A stretch of DNA of 64,000 bases, from positions 1 through 64,000 of the forward strand of contig NZ_JRMP02000002.1 in the NCBI RefSeq assembly GCF_000762875.2, read 5' to 3'. Positions 8,831-17,908 of the stretch are shown piece after piece. Position 1 is the stretch's first letter. Each line of letters starts with the position of its first letter. Origin of the DNA: Helicobacter saguini. Lineage in GTDB: Bacteria; Campylobacterota; Campylobacteria; Campylobacterales; Helicobacteraceae. The translations under genes were made by a program, and so were the position numbers. Below the pieces are notes generated by a model that saw nothing but the letters and a program-made list of their open reading frames with translations, ran no database searches and was not told where the DNA came from.

Positions 8831-9880
8831 ATGAAGTTAAGTTTGTTATTTGGTGGGGCGAGTTTTGAGCATGAGATTAGCATTGTGAGTGCGATTACGA
8901 TTTTGCAAAAATTAAAGGGGAAGCACGAGATTAGCGCGTGCATTTTCCTTGATGGCGAGCATAATTTCTATCTTATAGAATCTAAAAATATGACGTCAAA
9001 ATATTTTAGTTCGCAAGATTTTAAAAAGGCAAAACGCCTTGAAATCGGCATGGGCGGCTTTTATGAAAGCGGTATGCTTGGCAAAAAAAAGCTTGTTGTC
9101 TCAAATGTGATTTTAAATCTCATTCATGGCGGAGATGGCGAAGATGGCGTGCTGGCTGGACTTTTTTCTTTTTTTAATATCAAATTTATCGGTCCGCGTC
9201 TGGAGGCAAGCACGATTAGTTTTAATAAACATTTAACAAAACTTTATGCTAAAGAAATCGGCGTAAATGCCCTGCCTTACGCTATTTTGAAACGCGGCGA
9301 TACCCCAAATTTGCCTTTTGATTTTCCCATTATTATTAAGCCTACTTGCCTTGGGAGTTCTATTGGTGTGAATATTGCAAATGATTCTAAAGAGCTTGAA
9401 TACGCCCTTGATAGCGCCTTTGAGTATAGCGATGAGGTCATTATCGAGCCGTTTATAAAGGGTGTGCGCGAGTATAATTTGGCTGGGGCGAGGCTAGATT
9501 CTAAGTTTATTTTTAGCGTTGTGGAGGAGCCACAGAAAAAGGATTTGCTAAATTTTGATGATAAATATTTGGATTTTTCGCGCACGAGCGAGGTTTTAAG
9601 TGCGGAAATTAGCGAATCTTTAAAGGGTGAAATGCAAGGAATTTTTAAAAAAATTTATGGTGAAATGTTTTGTGGCGCACTTATTCGCTGTGATTTTTTT
9701 GTGATAGATTCTAAGATTTATTTAAATGAGATAAATCCAATCCCTGGTAGCATGGCAAATTATTTGTTTGAAAATTTTGAAAGTGTGCTAGAATCTCTAG
9801 CGAACGCCCTGCCACGCACAAATCATATTAAAATCAACTACAACTATATCAACAAAATCCAAAGCGCAAAGGGGAAATAA
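8831..9880 (+). CDS. ddl: D-alanine--D-alanine ligase
   Basis: This ATP-grasp enzyme makes D-Ala-D-Ala for peptidoglycan. Recognisable are LLFGGASFEHEISI at the N-terminus, IHGGDGEDGVLAGLF, the PTCLGSSIGV ATP-grasp segment, and YLNEINPIPGSM near the metal site. The length of 349 residues is normal. Its product is used by MurF, encoded at 37952, although the two genes are far apart here. No operon partner is evident. Confidence 0.93.
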   Translation: MKLSLLFGGASFEHEISIVSAITILQKLKGKHEISACIFLDGEHNFYLIESKNMTSKYFSSQDFKKAKRLEIGMGGFYESGMLGKKKLVVSNVILNLIHGGDGEDGVLAGLFSFFNIKFIGPRLEASTISFNKHLTKLYAKEIGVNALPYAILKRGDTPNLPFDFPIIIKPTCLGSSIGVNIANDSKELEYALDSAFEYSDEVIIEPFIKGVREYNLAGARLDSKFIFSVVEEPQKKDLLNFDDKYLDFSRTSEVLSAEISESLKGEMQGIFKKIYGEMFCGALIRCDFFVIDSKIYLNEINPIPGSMANYLFENFESVLESLANALPRTNHIKINYNYINKIQSAKGK

Positions 9881-10094
9881 AATTTTATTAAACAAACAGA
9901 GAGATTTAATATTAAAATCTTTAGGTAAGAATCCATAGAATCCAGATTCTGGAAAAACTTACATTTAAGCTACAATTACCTTTTTAGATTCTTTTAAAGG
10001 GATATATTTTGCGTTATTTTATTTTGTTCATCCTTTTTCCTAGCTTGTGAGGGATTCCTAAGTATAAAAAAATTCGAGTGAATATTCATCCTTT

Positions 10095-10733
10095 GTGTTG
10101 TTTGAGCATTCAAATATAAAAGAAGCGAACTTTTGCTACTCTTGTGGTAAGGAAATAAATAAAGATTCAAATGATTTTATAGAATCTAAAAGCGAAATTA
10201 TAGAATCTAGCTCGCAAAATCATAAGCTAGATTCTAATGAAACCTTGCAAAATATAAACTCTAAAAATATGAGTTTAATTACACTAAAAATTCTAAAATT
10301 TAGAATTTTATTTCAAATATTAATCGCCCTTAACGTCGCAATAACCCTATTATTTTTATACGTATCTTGCGGTATGTTTTACAAGGCTTTGGAAGCAAAA
10401 GAAACTTATGGCAGCATTTTGTTACCTGATTATAATGAAGACAGAGCACAATTTATGCTGATACTTAGGGCTATTGAAGGGGCTAACAAAGAATATATTA
10501 TCTACATTTTTTGCATTTTAATCGCATTTTTTTATCTTGTTGTGTTTTATGACTACTTTAAAAATAAAAAACTTTACGCATATTACACGCTTTTAGTGCT
10601 TTTTGGTTTGCTTTGCATATTCTCATTTTTAATGACATTTACTAATCCACTAATCTTAATCATTTTCGCCCTATACGCCCTAATTTTATGGTATTTATAC
10701 GAAAATATAAAATTAATCAAACACAGAATCTAG
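10095..10733 (+). CDS. Membrane protein with a half zinc ribbon
   Basis: The protein of about 212 residues starts with ANFCYSCGKEI, which is the second half of a double CxxC zinc ribbon, then has an IESK-rich spacer (about 30-58) and four hydrophobic segments (about 70-95, 135-155, 160-180, 183-205). The start is uncertain: GTG at 10095 is the only early start codon before an in-frame stop at 10065, and there is no good ribosome site. The missing first CxxC suggests that the true 5' end was lost or frameshifted. Function unknown. The stop codon lies inside a palindromic motif pair at 10725-10738. Confidence 0.5.
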   Translation: MLFEHSNIKEANFCYSCGKEINKDSNDFIESKSEIIESSSQNHKLDSNETLQNINSKNMSLITLKILKFRILFQILIALNVAITLLFLYVSCGMFYKALEAKETYGSILLPDYNEDRAQFMLILRAIEGANKEYIIYIFCILIAFFYLVVFYDYFKNKKLYAYYTLLVLFGLLCIFSFLMTFTNPLILIIFALYALILWYLYENIKLIKHRI

Positions 10734-10738
10734 ATTCT
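10725..10738. repeat. Palindromic motif pair AGAATCTAGATTCT
   Basis: Two copies of the dispersed motif in head-to-head orientation form a perfect 14-base palindrome across the stop codon of the preceding gene. The same palindrome recurs at 49345, 60097, 61989 and 63878. Confidence 0.8.
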
Positions 10739-11676
10739 ATTACGCATAGTAGTGGTGATAAAAAAGTAAAAAATGCTAAAAAAAATTTATTAAAAATTAT
10801 GATTTTTTTTTTTTGGAATTTGCTTTGAGTTTTGTTGGGTCATAAATATAAAGTAGGAAATATATTTTAGGTTTTGTGTTGTAAGTCTTAGAAATTTTGA
10901 AAATTTAATATATTTGCTTTATGCTGAAAAAAAAGGTGTGGCTGGGATTTAAAGCCCCCCGCTTTCTATCAAAAATCCATTTAAAGCCCAAAATTTGAGC
11001 CTTTTACACGCAAGGCTTTTGAAATAAAAGTTTTTTATTTGTTGTGTTTAGTTTTGTAACATTTAGATTGTGAATGCGTGAGTGTTAAAGGGCGTAGGGT
11101 TAAAATTAGGGCGAGTGAAAATTTCCCTGTGGAGTTTGCGATAGATTCTATGGAATGGATTGCTTTGGTTTCGCCTTACAATGATGTTATTATAATTAAA
11201 CATTAATGATAATTTAGTAATGTTATAGAATCTGTATTCCTTGATAAGTGGCTATTTTAGGGCTTTAGTAGCGGATTGTGTTAATTTTGTGTTAAATTTA
11301 AGGTTTAGATTCTATGATTTCTTATTTTGGTGTTTATTTTGATAGTTAGAAAGGCTAGAAAATGAAAACTTTATTTTTTAGATTCTAAGATTTTCATTGT
11401 TGATTTTTCTCTTCGCTTTAAAATGACTAAAAATTATAGAATCTAATTTTCTATTCTACACACATTGCTATTTTAAAATATTTTGCAAAAACTTAGGAAT
11501 GTTTTGAAAAATCATTAAGTTGAAATTATAGAATCTTATTTTAGATTCTATAATGAAACTCCAAAATTATAAATATTACGTTTTTTCCTTAAAGATAGAT
11601 TAAAGTTTCAAATTTTGTTAGTTTTTAATAACTTTGTGTTAAAGTTTTATTTATTTTAAGATTCAAAGGGTGCGAA
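10734..11676. other. Long non-coding or decayed stretch
   Basis: No convincing gene is present in these 943 bases. Visible are a run of 12 T near 10803, scattered AGATTCT motifs, and a 42-codon open frame at 11078-11206 (+) whose content (VEFAIDSMEWIALVSPYND) looks like real protein but lacks a start context. On the minus strand near 10955-11035 a short open stretch ends in LIESGGL. These look like remnants of lost genes. The 3' part should contain the promoter of the Hcp-like gene. Confidence 0.5.
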
Positions 11677-12513
11677 ATGTGTGCTAGATTTTTTGTAGAT
11701 TCTAAGATTTTTAGAATCTTTTTTGTGGTTTTGTGTTTTATGGGTGCGTTAAAGGCAGAAGATTCTAATGAGTTTAACCCTGATATACCTACGTTAGAAA
11801 AAGAATGCAGTGCTAATAAATTTGTAAGTTGCGCTAATCTTGGTGTGGTTTATCTATTTGGGGTTAATGTTACCCAAAATACGCAAAAGGGAATAGAGCT
11901 AACTACAAAAGCTTGTAATGGCGGGGGTGCTAGGGCTTGTAATTATTTAGCTATGACTTATTATGATGGCAATGATAATTTCGGTATCAAACAAGATTTA
12001 ACAAAAGCATTTAATTTTATATTAAAAGGATGCAATCTTAAAGATATGGTAGCGTGTGGTTATGTTGGTCTATTTTATTCTAATGGCGATGGTATTAAAA
12101 AAGATTTAGTTAAAGCTAGAGAATATTTTGTAAAGGCGTGTAATGGCAATATTTATTTTGCATGCAATAATTTAGGTGTTATATATCGTGATGGCAAAGG
12201 TGTAAAGCAAGATTATATTAAGGCAAGAGAATATTACACAAAGGCTTGTAATGGTGATGATTATGAGTCATGTGCCGGTTTGGGTGCATTATACGCTGAA
12301 GGTAAAGGCATAAGACAAGATTTTATAAAATCAAAAGAACTAGCTACAAAAGCTTGTGATGGACAGAGTGCTATTGGCTGTTATAATGTAGGGGTGCGTT
12401 ATTATAATGGTGAAGGTGCAAGGCAAGATAAATCTATGGCAAAAGAATATTTTGATAAAGCCTGTGATTTGGGCTATCAAGATGGTTGCGATGCTTATAA
12501 AGATTTAAACTAG
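11677..12513 (+). CDS. Secreted Sel1-like (Hcp-type) cysteine-rich repeat protein
   Basis: A signal peptide (about 1-27, FFVVLCFMGALKAE) is followed by a run of Sel1-like repeats of about 36 residues, with units such as DGKGVKQDYIKAREYYTKAC. Each repeat carries two cysteines spaced to form a disulfide across the helix pair, the hallmark of Helicobacter cysteine-rich proteins (HcpA-type), some of which bind penicillin or stimulate host cells. Length is 278 residues. It lies alone between two decayed regions. The specific Hcp paralogue cannot be assigned. Confidence 0.85.
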   Translation: MCARFFVDSKIFRIFFVVLCFMGALKAEDSNEFNPDIPTLEKECSANKFVSCANLGVVYLFGVNVTQNTQKGIELTTKACNGGGARACNYLAMTYYDGNDNFGIKQDLTKAFNFILKGCNLKDMVACGYVGLFYSNGDGIKKDLVKAREYFVKACNGNIYFACNNLGVIYRDGKGVKQDYIKAREYYTKACNGDDYESCAGLGALYAEGKGIRQDFIKSKELATKACDGQSAIGCYNVGVRYYNGEGARQDKSMAKEYFDKACDLGYQDGCDAYKDLN

Positions 12514-12703
12514 CAAGGATATTAGAATCTTTATATTGTTTTAAAAAAAGCGTTTGACAGGATTTATAAATCTAGATTCTATAAAGTTCGCTCATTCACT
12601 TTAAATAATTTTGCAATATCTTTTATATCCTTAAAAATACAACTCATAATACGTCCGCATTTGCCGCTTTTATTTATTTTTCAAAACCCTTAAAATATAG
12701 AAT
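12514..12703. other. Gap with a helix-turn-helix-like gene fragment
   Basis: On the minus strand, reading back from a stop at 12579-12581, about 30 codons give CGRIMSCIFKDIKDIAKLF and then KVNERTL, which resembles the start of a helix-turn-helix segment. The open stretch is closed by a stop upstream. It is most simply a fragment of a phage or regulatory gene. Nothing else is seen. Confidence 0.35.
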
Positions 12704-13016
12704 CTAACGCCGATTAATCGGCAAATCTTTATTGCTTGTATCAATAGAATTTATCCTATAATCTTGTATATTTTCTACATTTTTGATAGAATATTTTCTG
12801 TCAATGAGATAAAGATTGCGAGTCTTGTAAAAACTGATGCGAGCTGACTTGAAAGTTTTGGGATTGATATACAAGTTTTGCACCTTTTTTAAGTTTAGCT
12901 TTTATATTTCTAGTTTGTTTAATACCATTTGAAATACTTACAAAATATTCGCCTTTATCCGCACTTGCATTCACTAAAAAAGTTTTTTGTCTAAGTGTTT
13001 TCCTAATTACTTTCAA
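12704..13016 (-). pseudogene. Frameshifted fragment of an unknown gene
   Basis: The frame from 13016 reads KTFLVNASADKGEYFVSISN and ends at 12801. Another frame then continues in similar style (YLIDRKYSIKNVENIQDY) to a stop at 12704-12706, as if one frameshift broke a protein of about 100 residues. The 5' end abuts the phage portal fragment on the opposite strand at about 13010, indicating a rearrangement joint. I do not recognise the family. Confidence 0.35.
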
Positions 13017-13646
13017 GCAGGCTTTAATGATGAAGCACTAGGGCAGGTAAGCAATCGCGTTAGTGGTGTAGTAGTCCAGCAACGCACAAACGCAGGGCTT
13101 ATGGGTATTCAACGCTTTCTAAATGCAAGTGACTTATTTGATAAGCAAGTATTTAGCGTTTGCATTGAATTTATCACAAAATACTTTGATAAACCACAAA
13201 TATTTAGGATTGTCGAAGAAGATACATTTGAAAACTATTTTGAAATCAACACAGATTCTAATAATAAAATAGAATTAGGCAACTATGATATAGTAATCGA
13301 AACAAAAGCCAAAAATAATAGCACAAGAGAGGAGCGTTTCACTCAGTGGGTAGAATTAATTAAAAGCGGATTTATCCCACAAGATGCTATGAATGAAATC
13401 TTGCCACTTGTGCTAGATGATTCAGATTCTAGTGTTAGCAATAAAGTTAGAAAAATACTCGCTCAAAAGCAAGAAGAAGCAAAAAATAATCAAATGGCGC
13501 AACAAATGCAAGAACTACAAATGCAAATGCAGCAACTCCAAGCAAAAGTCCTAGAAGCCACCGCAAAAGAAAAAGAAGCAAAAGCTATGAAATACGAAGC
13601 CCAAGCAAACGCAAGTGATATAACACTCCCAAAGGGCGATAAATAG
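13012..13646 (+). pseudogene. Phage portal protein, C-terminal remnant
   Basis: The sequence SNRVSGVVVQQRTNAGLMG, the YFDKPQIFRIVEED region and the YDIVIETKAKNNSTREERF phrase resemble the C-terminal half of P22-like phage portal proteins. After about residue 155 (numbered from the TTG) it runs into a Gln/Met/Ala-rich coiled coil. The N-terminal several hundred residues expected of a portal are missing; the only possible start, TTG at 12987, lies in unrelated sequence. No capsid or terminase genes remain nearby, so this is a relic of a prophage. Confidence 0.65.
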
Positions 13647-13849
13647 ATTCTATATCTCCTTAAAGGCGATAGGCTTAAAAATATTTATTTTTTCGACACA
13701 TCCTTACAACATATCGAAATTTCTAAGATTTTTCGACATAAGATTCTATAAATAAGGGCATTTGATTGTTTTCTTGTTTTTTAGCGTATAAGATTCTCCT
13801 AAATAAGCTTAAAAATTCTAAATTTTAGAATTTGAATTATAATAAATAT

Positions 13850-14635
13850 CTATTCTTTTAAGATTCTATCAGTAAAGTTAAAGATTCTATAATTAGAAAT
13901 TTCATTTTTTGCATTTACATATATTTCTACATCACATAAGAATTGATAGTTGTATGGATTTTCCAGCACTATTTCTTTAAATTCTTTAGAATCTATAATC
14001 GTAGGAATAGCTTTTTTGCAAATATCATAACAAAAGGCTTTATACTTTACATCTTTTTTAGTTTCGTTTGTAGTTTGATAAAATTCAATTAACATTTTAT
14101 GATATATTTTTTTAATTGAGCTTTTTTCCTTATATCCTTTTATGTTTTCTATTGTATCTATTCCGCTACTATAAGATTCTTGAGTGTCTTTTGTGATTGT
14201 TATATAGTTATTTGTAACATTGCTATTGATTGTTAAATTAGCATAATTTCCCACATTTATCACATTTTTAGAGTCTTTTAGAAATTTTTGCGTATAATGT
14301 GTTTCTTTTTCTATTTCATTGACTTTTTTATCTTTTATTGTGGATAAACTCTTAAATAAGTCAAACAAAGAATTTATATAATCTATACTATCTTTTGAAA
14401 ATAAATTTTGTGATATAGAGATTATAAAATTAAATATATCGCTACCTTTTTCTACATTTTTTAAATTCAAATTTACTTCTGCATTAATATTAGATTCTAA
14501 ATATTCACTTACTAGATTATTCAAAGAGATTAAAGCATTTCCTAAAACATTTACATCAAGTGCCTTATGTTTTTCTATTTTTAAGCTAATAATTATCTCA
14601 TCCACACTTTTGCCTTTTTTTAAAAAACTAAACAT
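13850..14635 (-). CDS. Unknown protein, probably phage- or island-borne
   Basis: The 261-residue product is not recognised. Its N-terminal half has a pattern (LNNLVSEYLESN, then GSDIFNFIISIS) vaguely like uncharacterised families in which a helical N-terminus is followed by a strand with a conserved GS. The middle (about 118-150) is Asn/Thr-rich with regular strands, and the C-terminal part (about 175-261) is mixed alpha/beta. There is no signal peptide or membrane segment. It starts two bases after the thyX-like gene, so the two are probably one transcript. Context suggests foreign origin. Confidence 0.6.
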   Translation of the reverse strand: MFSFLKKGKSVDEIIISLKIEKHKALDVNVLGNALISLNNLVSEYLESNINAEVNLNLKNVEKGSDIFNFIISISQNLFSKDSIDYINSLFDLFKSLSTIKDKKVNEIEKETHYTQKFLKDSKNVINVGNYANLTINSNVTNNYITITKDTQESYSSGIDTIENIKGYKEKSSIKKIYHKMLIEFYQTTNETKKDVKYKAFCYDICKKAIPTIIDSKEFKEIVLENPYNYQFLCDVEIYVNAKNEISNYRIFNFTDRILKE

Positions 14636-14637
14636 TA

Positions 14638-15153
14638 TTATACCTTTTTTATAGAATCTTTAAAGATATATTTATGCTCGCTAGGCAGGGCTTCGTATAT
14701 TTTATGTGCTAAATTTTGTATTTCTTTTAACGCAGCTTTACTTGTGCGTAATTCTAAGAAATTTTGCAGACTTCTAGCATTTATAGTCCATACTAAATTA
14801 GTTTTATAAGATTCAGGCAGTAGATATTTTACTTTATCTTGTGGCTCTTTTTGATTTAGTAGCTTTTGTATAGCTTCCAAAGTCGCAGTATTTTTCATAT
14901 TTATTTCTTTTATATCACTTATTACAACATATTTTGATAAAATATGCGGCTGACCTAAGCTCTCAGCTTCTCTAGCTAATTCTTTTAGCGTATATCTTGT
15001 AGATTTTACGCTTAAAGATGCAATTCTATGTCTAGCTAATTCTTGCAAACAAGCGCGACTTATTCCTTTTATATCAAAAGTATAAATAAGATATTGTTGT
15101 AGTGAATGTATGTGCTTTGCCTTACATAAATCACGAGCCAAAAGCCACGTCAC
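14638..15153 (-). CDS. thyX: ThyX-like flavin-dependent thymidylate synthase, N-terminally short
   Basis: ThyX methylates dUMP using methylene-tetrahydrofolate, FAD and NADPH. The signature RHRxxS is present (ARHRIASLSVKSTRYTL), as are LPESYKTNLVW and NARSLQNFLELRTS. At 171 residues it lacks about 35 N-terminal residues compared with Helicobacter and Campylobacter ThyX as I recall them, and the conserved STLEHL just before the core is replaced by HSLQQYL, losing a substrate-site histidine. The GTG at 15153 has no clear ribosome site and an in-frame stop lies at 15181-15183. It may be a degenerate or divergent copy. Confidence 0.72.
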   Translation of the reverse strand: MTWLLARDLCKAKHIHSLQQYLIYTFDIKGISRACLQELARHRIASLSVKSTRYTLKELAREAESLGQPHILSKYVVISDIKEINMKNTATLEAIQKLLNQKEPQDKVKYLLPESYKTNLVWTINARSLQNFLELRTSKAALKEIQNLAHKIYEALPSEHKYIFKDSIKKV

Positions 15154-15411
15154 ATTTTTTGCTAAAATCTTAAATATAACCTAAAGAATATAGAATCTAA
15201 ATCTTTTTAAAGACTTTGGGTGATAAAATTTGTTTAAAACTTTATGTTTTAATCCCAAATTTTTGGCCTTTTAGAATCTTTGTCATACTTGTCCTTTTAA
15301 AATTTGTTATTTATTTTCATTAACAAATCATTTTATCCTAAAAATATCCACATATTTAATAAATAAACACAAAAAACGATAAAATATAAGATTTACACAC
15401 AAAGGAATGGC

Positions 15412-17871
15412 ATGGGAAATATTAACGATACTTTAAGCGAAATATTGCAAAAAGCACTAAGCATCGCCACTGATATGCGGCATGATGTAATGACGATTGA
15501 GCATGTGTTTTACGCACTTTTGCGTAATCCTATGGGCAGTGAAATGGTGGGCGCAACTGGCGCTAATGTCAATGTCCTAGCAGATTCTACAATCGAATAT
15601 CTTGAAAAATATATCCCAAAAAGCAAACAGCTAAAAGAGCTTGAAGGACCTGCACAAACGCCGGCGTTTTCACGCGTTTTTGATAGGATGATAACTCATG
15701 CGCAAAATTCTAGTAAAAACTCCATCGGTATTGGCGATTTTTTTGTCGCATTAATGCGTGAAGATGCGTCATATAGCGCGCGTTTGCTTAGTTCTCAAGG
15801 TGTAGGCATTGCGGAGGTTATGCGCGTTGTTGTCGATTTTGACGAGCAAGAAAAAAAGGCAAAAGCACATAATGACAACCCAAGTCAGCTTGAAAAATAC
15901 GCAAAAAATCTTAATAAGTTAGCCCTAGAGGGCAAAATCGACCCGCTTATAGGACGAGAGCATGAGATAAATCAAATCTCACAAGTGCTTTGCCGCCGCA
16001 AGAAAAATAACCCTATTTTAATCGGCGAGGCAGGTGTAGGGAAGTCCGCAATTGTCGAAGGTCTAGCCCTTAAAATCGTGCAAGGTGATGTCCCGGCGAA
16101 ACTGCTAAATAGCGTGATTTACTCTGTGGATATAAGCTCTGTGATTGCCGGGACTAAGTATCGCGGTGAGTTTGAGACGCGTATCAAAAAGATTTTGGGC
16201 GAGATTGAAAAGGATAGAAATACAATTATATTTTTTGATGAAATCCACATGATTGTGGGCGCTGGGCAAAGCCACAGCGGCGGAATGGATTTTAGCAATC
16301 TGCTAAAACCTATGCTAGGCAATGGCAAACTGCGATGTATCGGGGCGACCACGATTAGCGAGTATAAGACTAGCTTTGATAAGGATAAGGCGTTGGCAAG
16401 GCGTTTTACGCAGATAAAAATTGAAGAGCCAAGTGAAGATGAATGTTTGCAAATCTTAGAAAAAATCGCGCCGCTTTATGAAAAGTTTCATAATGTAACA
16501 TATCAAAAGGACGCGATTAAGGCGTGTGTAACTTTGTCAAGCAAATATTTGAGTGAAAAGCACTTGCCTGATAAGGCGATTGACTTACTTGATGAAGCGG
16601 GAGCTAAAGCGCAGTTGAATGAATATATAGATTCTAATATATCTAAATTTTCTAACTTTTTAGGGGAGAAAGTTACAGAATCTAGAGATATTAATTCGCT
16701 AACTATTGATATAGAATCTAACTTAGATTCTAAAGATTCTAAGTCGCTAAAAAAGGATATGAAAATTATAAATAATGAAAAAGAGATTATAGAAAAAGAG
16801 CTTGATTTTATAGAATCTAAGACGCAAGATTCTAAAGATTCTAAGTCGCCAGATTCTAAGAATAAAACGCATAAAATAATCACACAACAAAACATAGAAT
16901 CTTTAATGGCAGACATCACAAATATCCCCAAATCCACGATAAACGCCGATGAAAGTGCGCAGCTTAAAAACTTAGAATCTAATCTTAAAAAACGCATTTT
17001 TTCACAAGATAACGCGATAGAAAAAATCGCTGAGAAAATAAAAATAAATAAAGCGGGTTTAAGCGAGCTAAATCGCCCCATTGCAAGTTTCCTTTTCACT
17101 GGACCATCAGGCGTAGGAAAGACGGAGCTAAGCAAAGAGTTAGCCAAAATCTTAGGCATAAAATTTGAAAAAATCGATATGAGCGAATACGCCGAAAGCC
17201 ATAGCATAAGTAAGCTAATAGGCTCACCAGCTGGCTATGTAGGCTATGAAGAGGGCGGACTTTTAATCAATAAAATCCGCACTTATCCGCACTGCGTGTT
17301 GTTGCTTGATGAAATTGAAAAGGCGCACCCTGATGTGTATAATGTGCTGTTGCAGATTATGGATGCAGCGGTATTGACGGACAATCAGGGGAATAAAGCG
17401 GATTTTAAAAATGTGATTCTAATAATGACAAGTAATGCGGGGAGTAAGGAGGGCAACTCCGTTGGATTTTTGGATACTAGCGATGTGCGTTCTACCCGCG
17501 CTATTAAGGATACTTTTAGCCCTGAGTTTAGAAGTAGGCTTGATGCGATTATACCATTTGCACCGCTTAAATCAAGCGATTTTGAACGCATCGCGCAAAA
17601 ATACATCGCTGATATGAATGAGAGCTTGAAAGAGAAAAATATCACCTTGAAACTAAGTGCCAAAGCGGCGAAATTTATCGCGCAAAGCAGCATTGATACA
17701 GAGCTAGGAGCGCGCGAGATTAAGAAAATCATTGATACATCAATTAAGCTTCCTTTAAGCAACGAGATTCTATTTGGCAACTTACGCAAGGGCGGAGTCG
17801 CCACAATCAATGTGAAAAAAGACACGCTAACTCTTGACGTAACAAAGACAAAAACCACCGCTTTAGCATAG
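15412..17871 (+). CDS. clpA: ATP-dependent Clp protease ATPase subunit ClpA with a low-complexity insert
   Basis: ClpA unfolds substrates for ClpP. Seen in order: Clp N-domain (about 1-150), first AAA+ module with Walker A GEAGVGKS (205-212), second module with Walker A GPSGVGKT (564-571), and the ClpP-binding loop SVGFLD before the C-terminal small domain. Between the modules, about 403-515, lies a hydrophilic segment rich in DSK and IES encoded by repeated AGATTCT/AGAATCT; other ClpA proteins have only a short linker here. Length is 819 against roughly 740-760 residues. The usual neighbour clpS is not visible upstream. Confidence 0.9.
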   Translation: MGNINDTLSEILQKALSIATDMRHDVMTIEHVFYALLRNPMGSEMVGATGANVNVLADSTIEYLEKYIPKSKQLKELEGPAQTPAFSRVFDRMITHAQNSSKNSIGIGDFFVALMREDASYSARLLSSQGVGIAEVMRVVVDFDEQEKKAKAHNDNPSQLEKYAKNLNKLALEGKIDPLIGREHEINQISQVLCRRKKNNPILIGEAGVGKSAIVEGLALKIVQGDVPAKLLNSVIYSVDISSVIAGTKYRGEFETRIKKILGEIEKDRNTIIFFDEIHMIVGAGQSHSGGMDFSNLLKPMLGNGKLRCIGATTISEYKTSFDKDKALARRFTQIKIEEPSEDECLQILEKIAPLYEKFHNVTYQKDAIKACVTLSSKYLSEKHLPDKAIDLLDEAGAKAQLNEYIDSNISKFSNFLGEKVTESRDINSLTIDIESNLDSKDSKSLKKDMKIINNEKEIIEKELDFIESKTQDSKDSKSPDSKNKTHKIITQQNIESLMADITNIPKSTINADESAQLKNLESNLKKRIFSQDNAIEKIAEKIKINKAGLSELNRPIASFLFTGPSGVGKTELSKELAKILGIKFEKIDMSEYAESHSISKLIGSPAGYVGYEEGGLLINKIRTYPHCVLLLDEIEKAHPDVYNVLLQIMDAAVLTDNQGNKADFKNVILIMTSNAGSKEGNSVGFLDTSDVRSTRAIKDTFSPEFRSRLDAIIPFAPLKSSDFERIAQKYIADMNESLKEKNITLKLSAKAAKFIAQSSIDTELGAREIKKIIDTSIKLPLSNEILFGNLRKGGVATINVKKDTLTLDVTKTKTTALA
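16618..16990. repeat. Motif-dense insert in clpA
   Basis: AGATTCT and AGAATCT recur many times here, including tandem 9-base GATTCTAAA units read as Asp-Ser-Lys. The stretch separates the two AAA+ modules of ClpA and stays in frame. Confidence 0.8.
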
Positions 17872-17908
17872 AATCTATTTTAATATTTGCGTGTAAGTTT
17901 ATAACAAA

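Noticed and set aside
10801-10816. The T12 run as a phase-variation switch.
   Set aside because: It lies in a stretch without a recognisable gene; no frame on either side would be joined by a length change.
12801-13016. A 71-codon minus-strand frame as an intact gene.
   Set aside because: It starts with TTG at a rearrangement joint and its sequence appears to continue in another frame after the stop, so it is better read as a pseudogene fragment.
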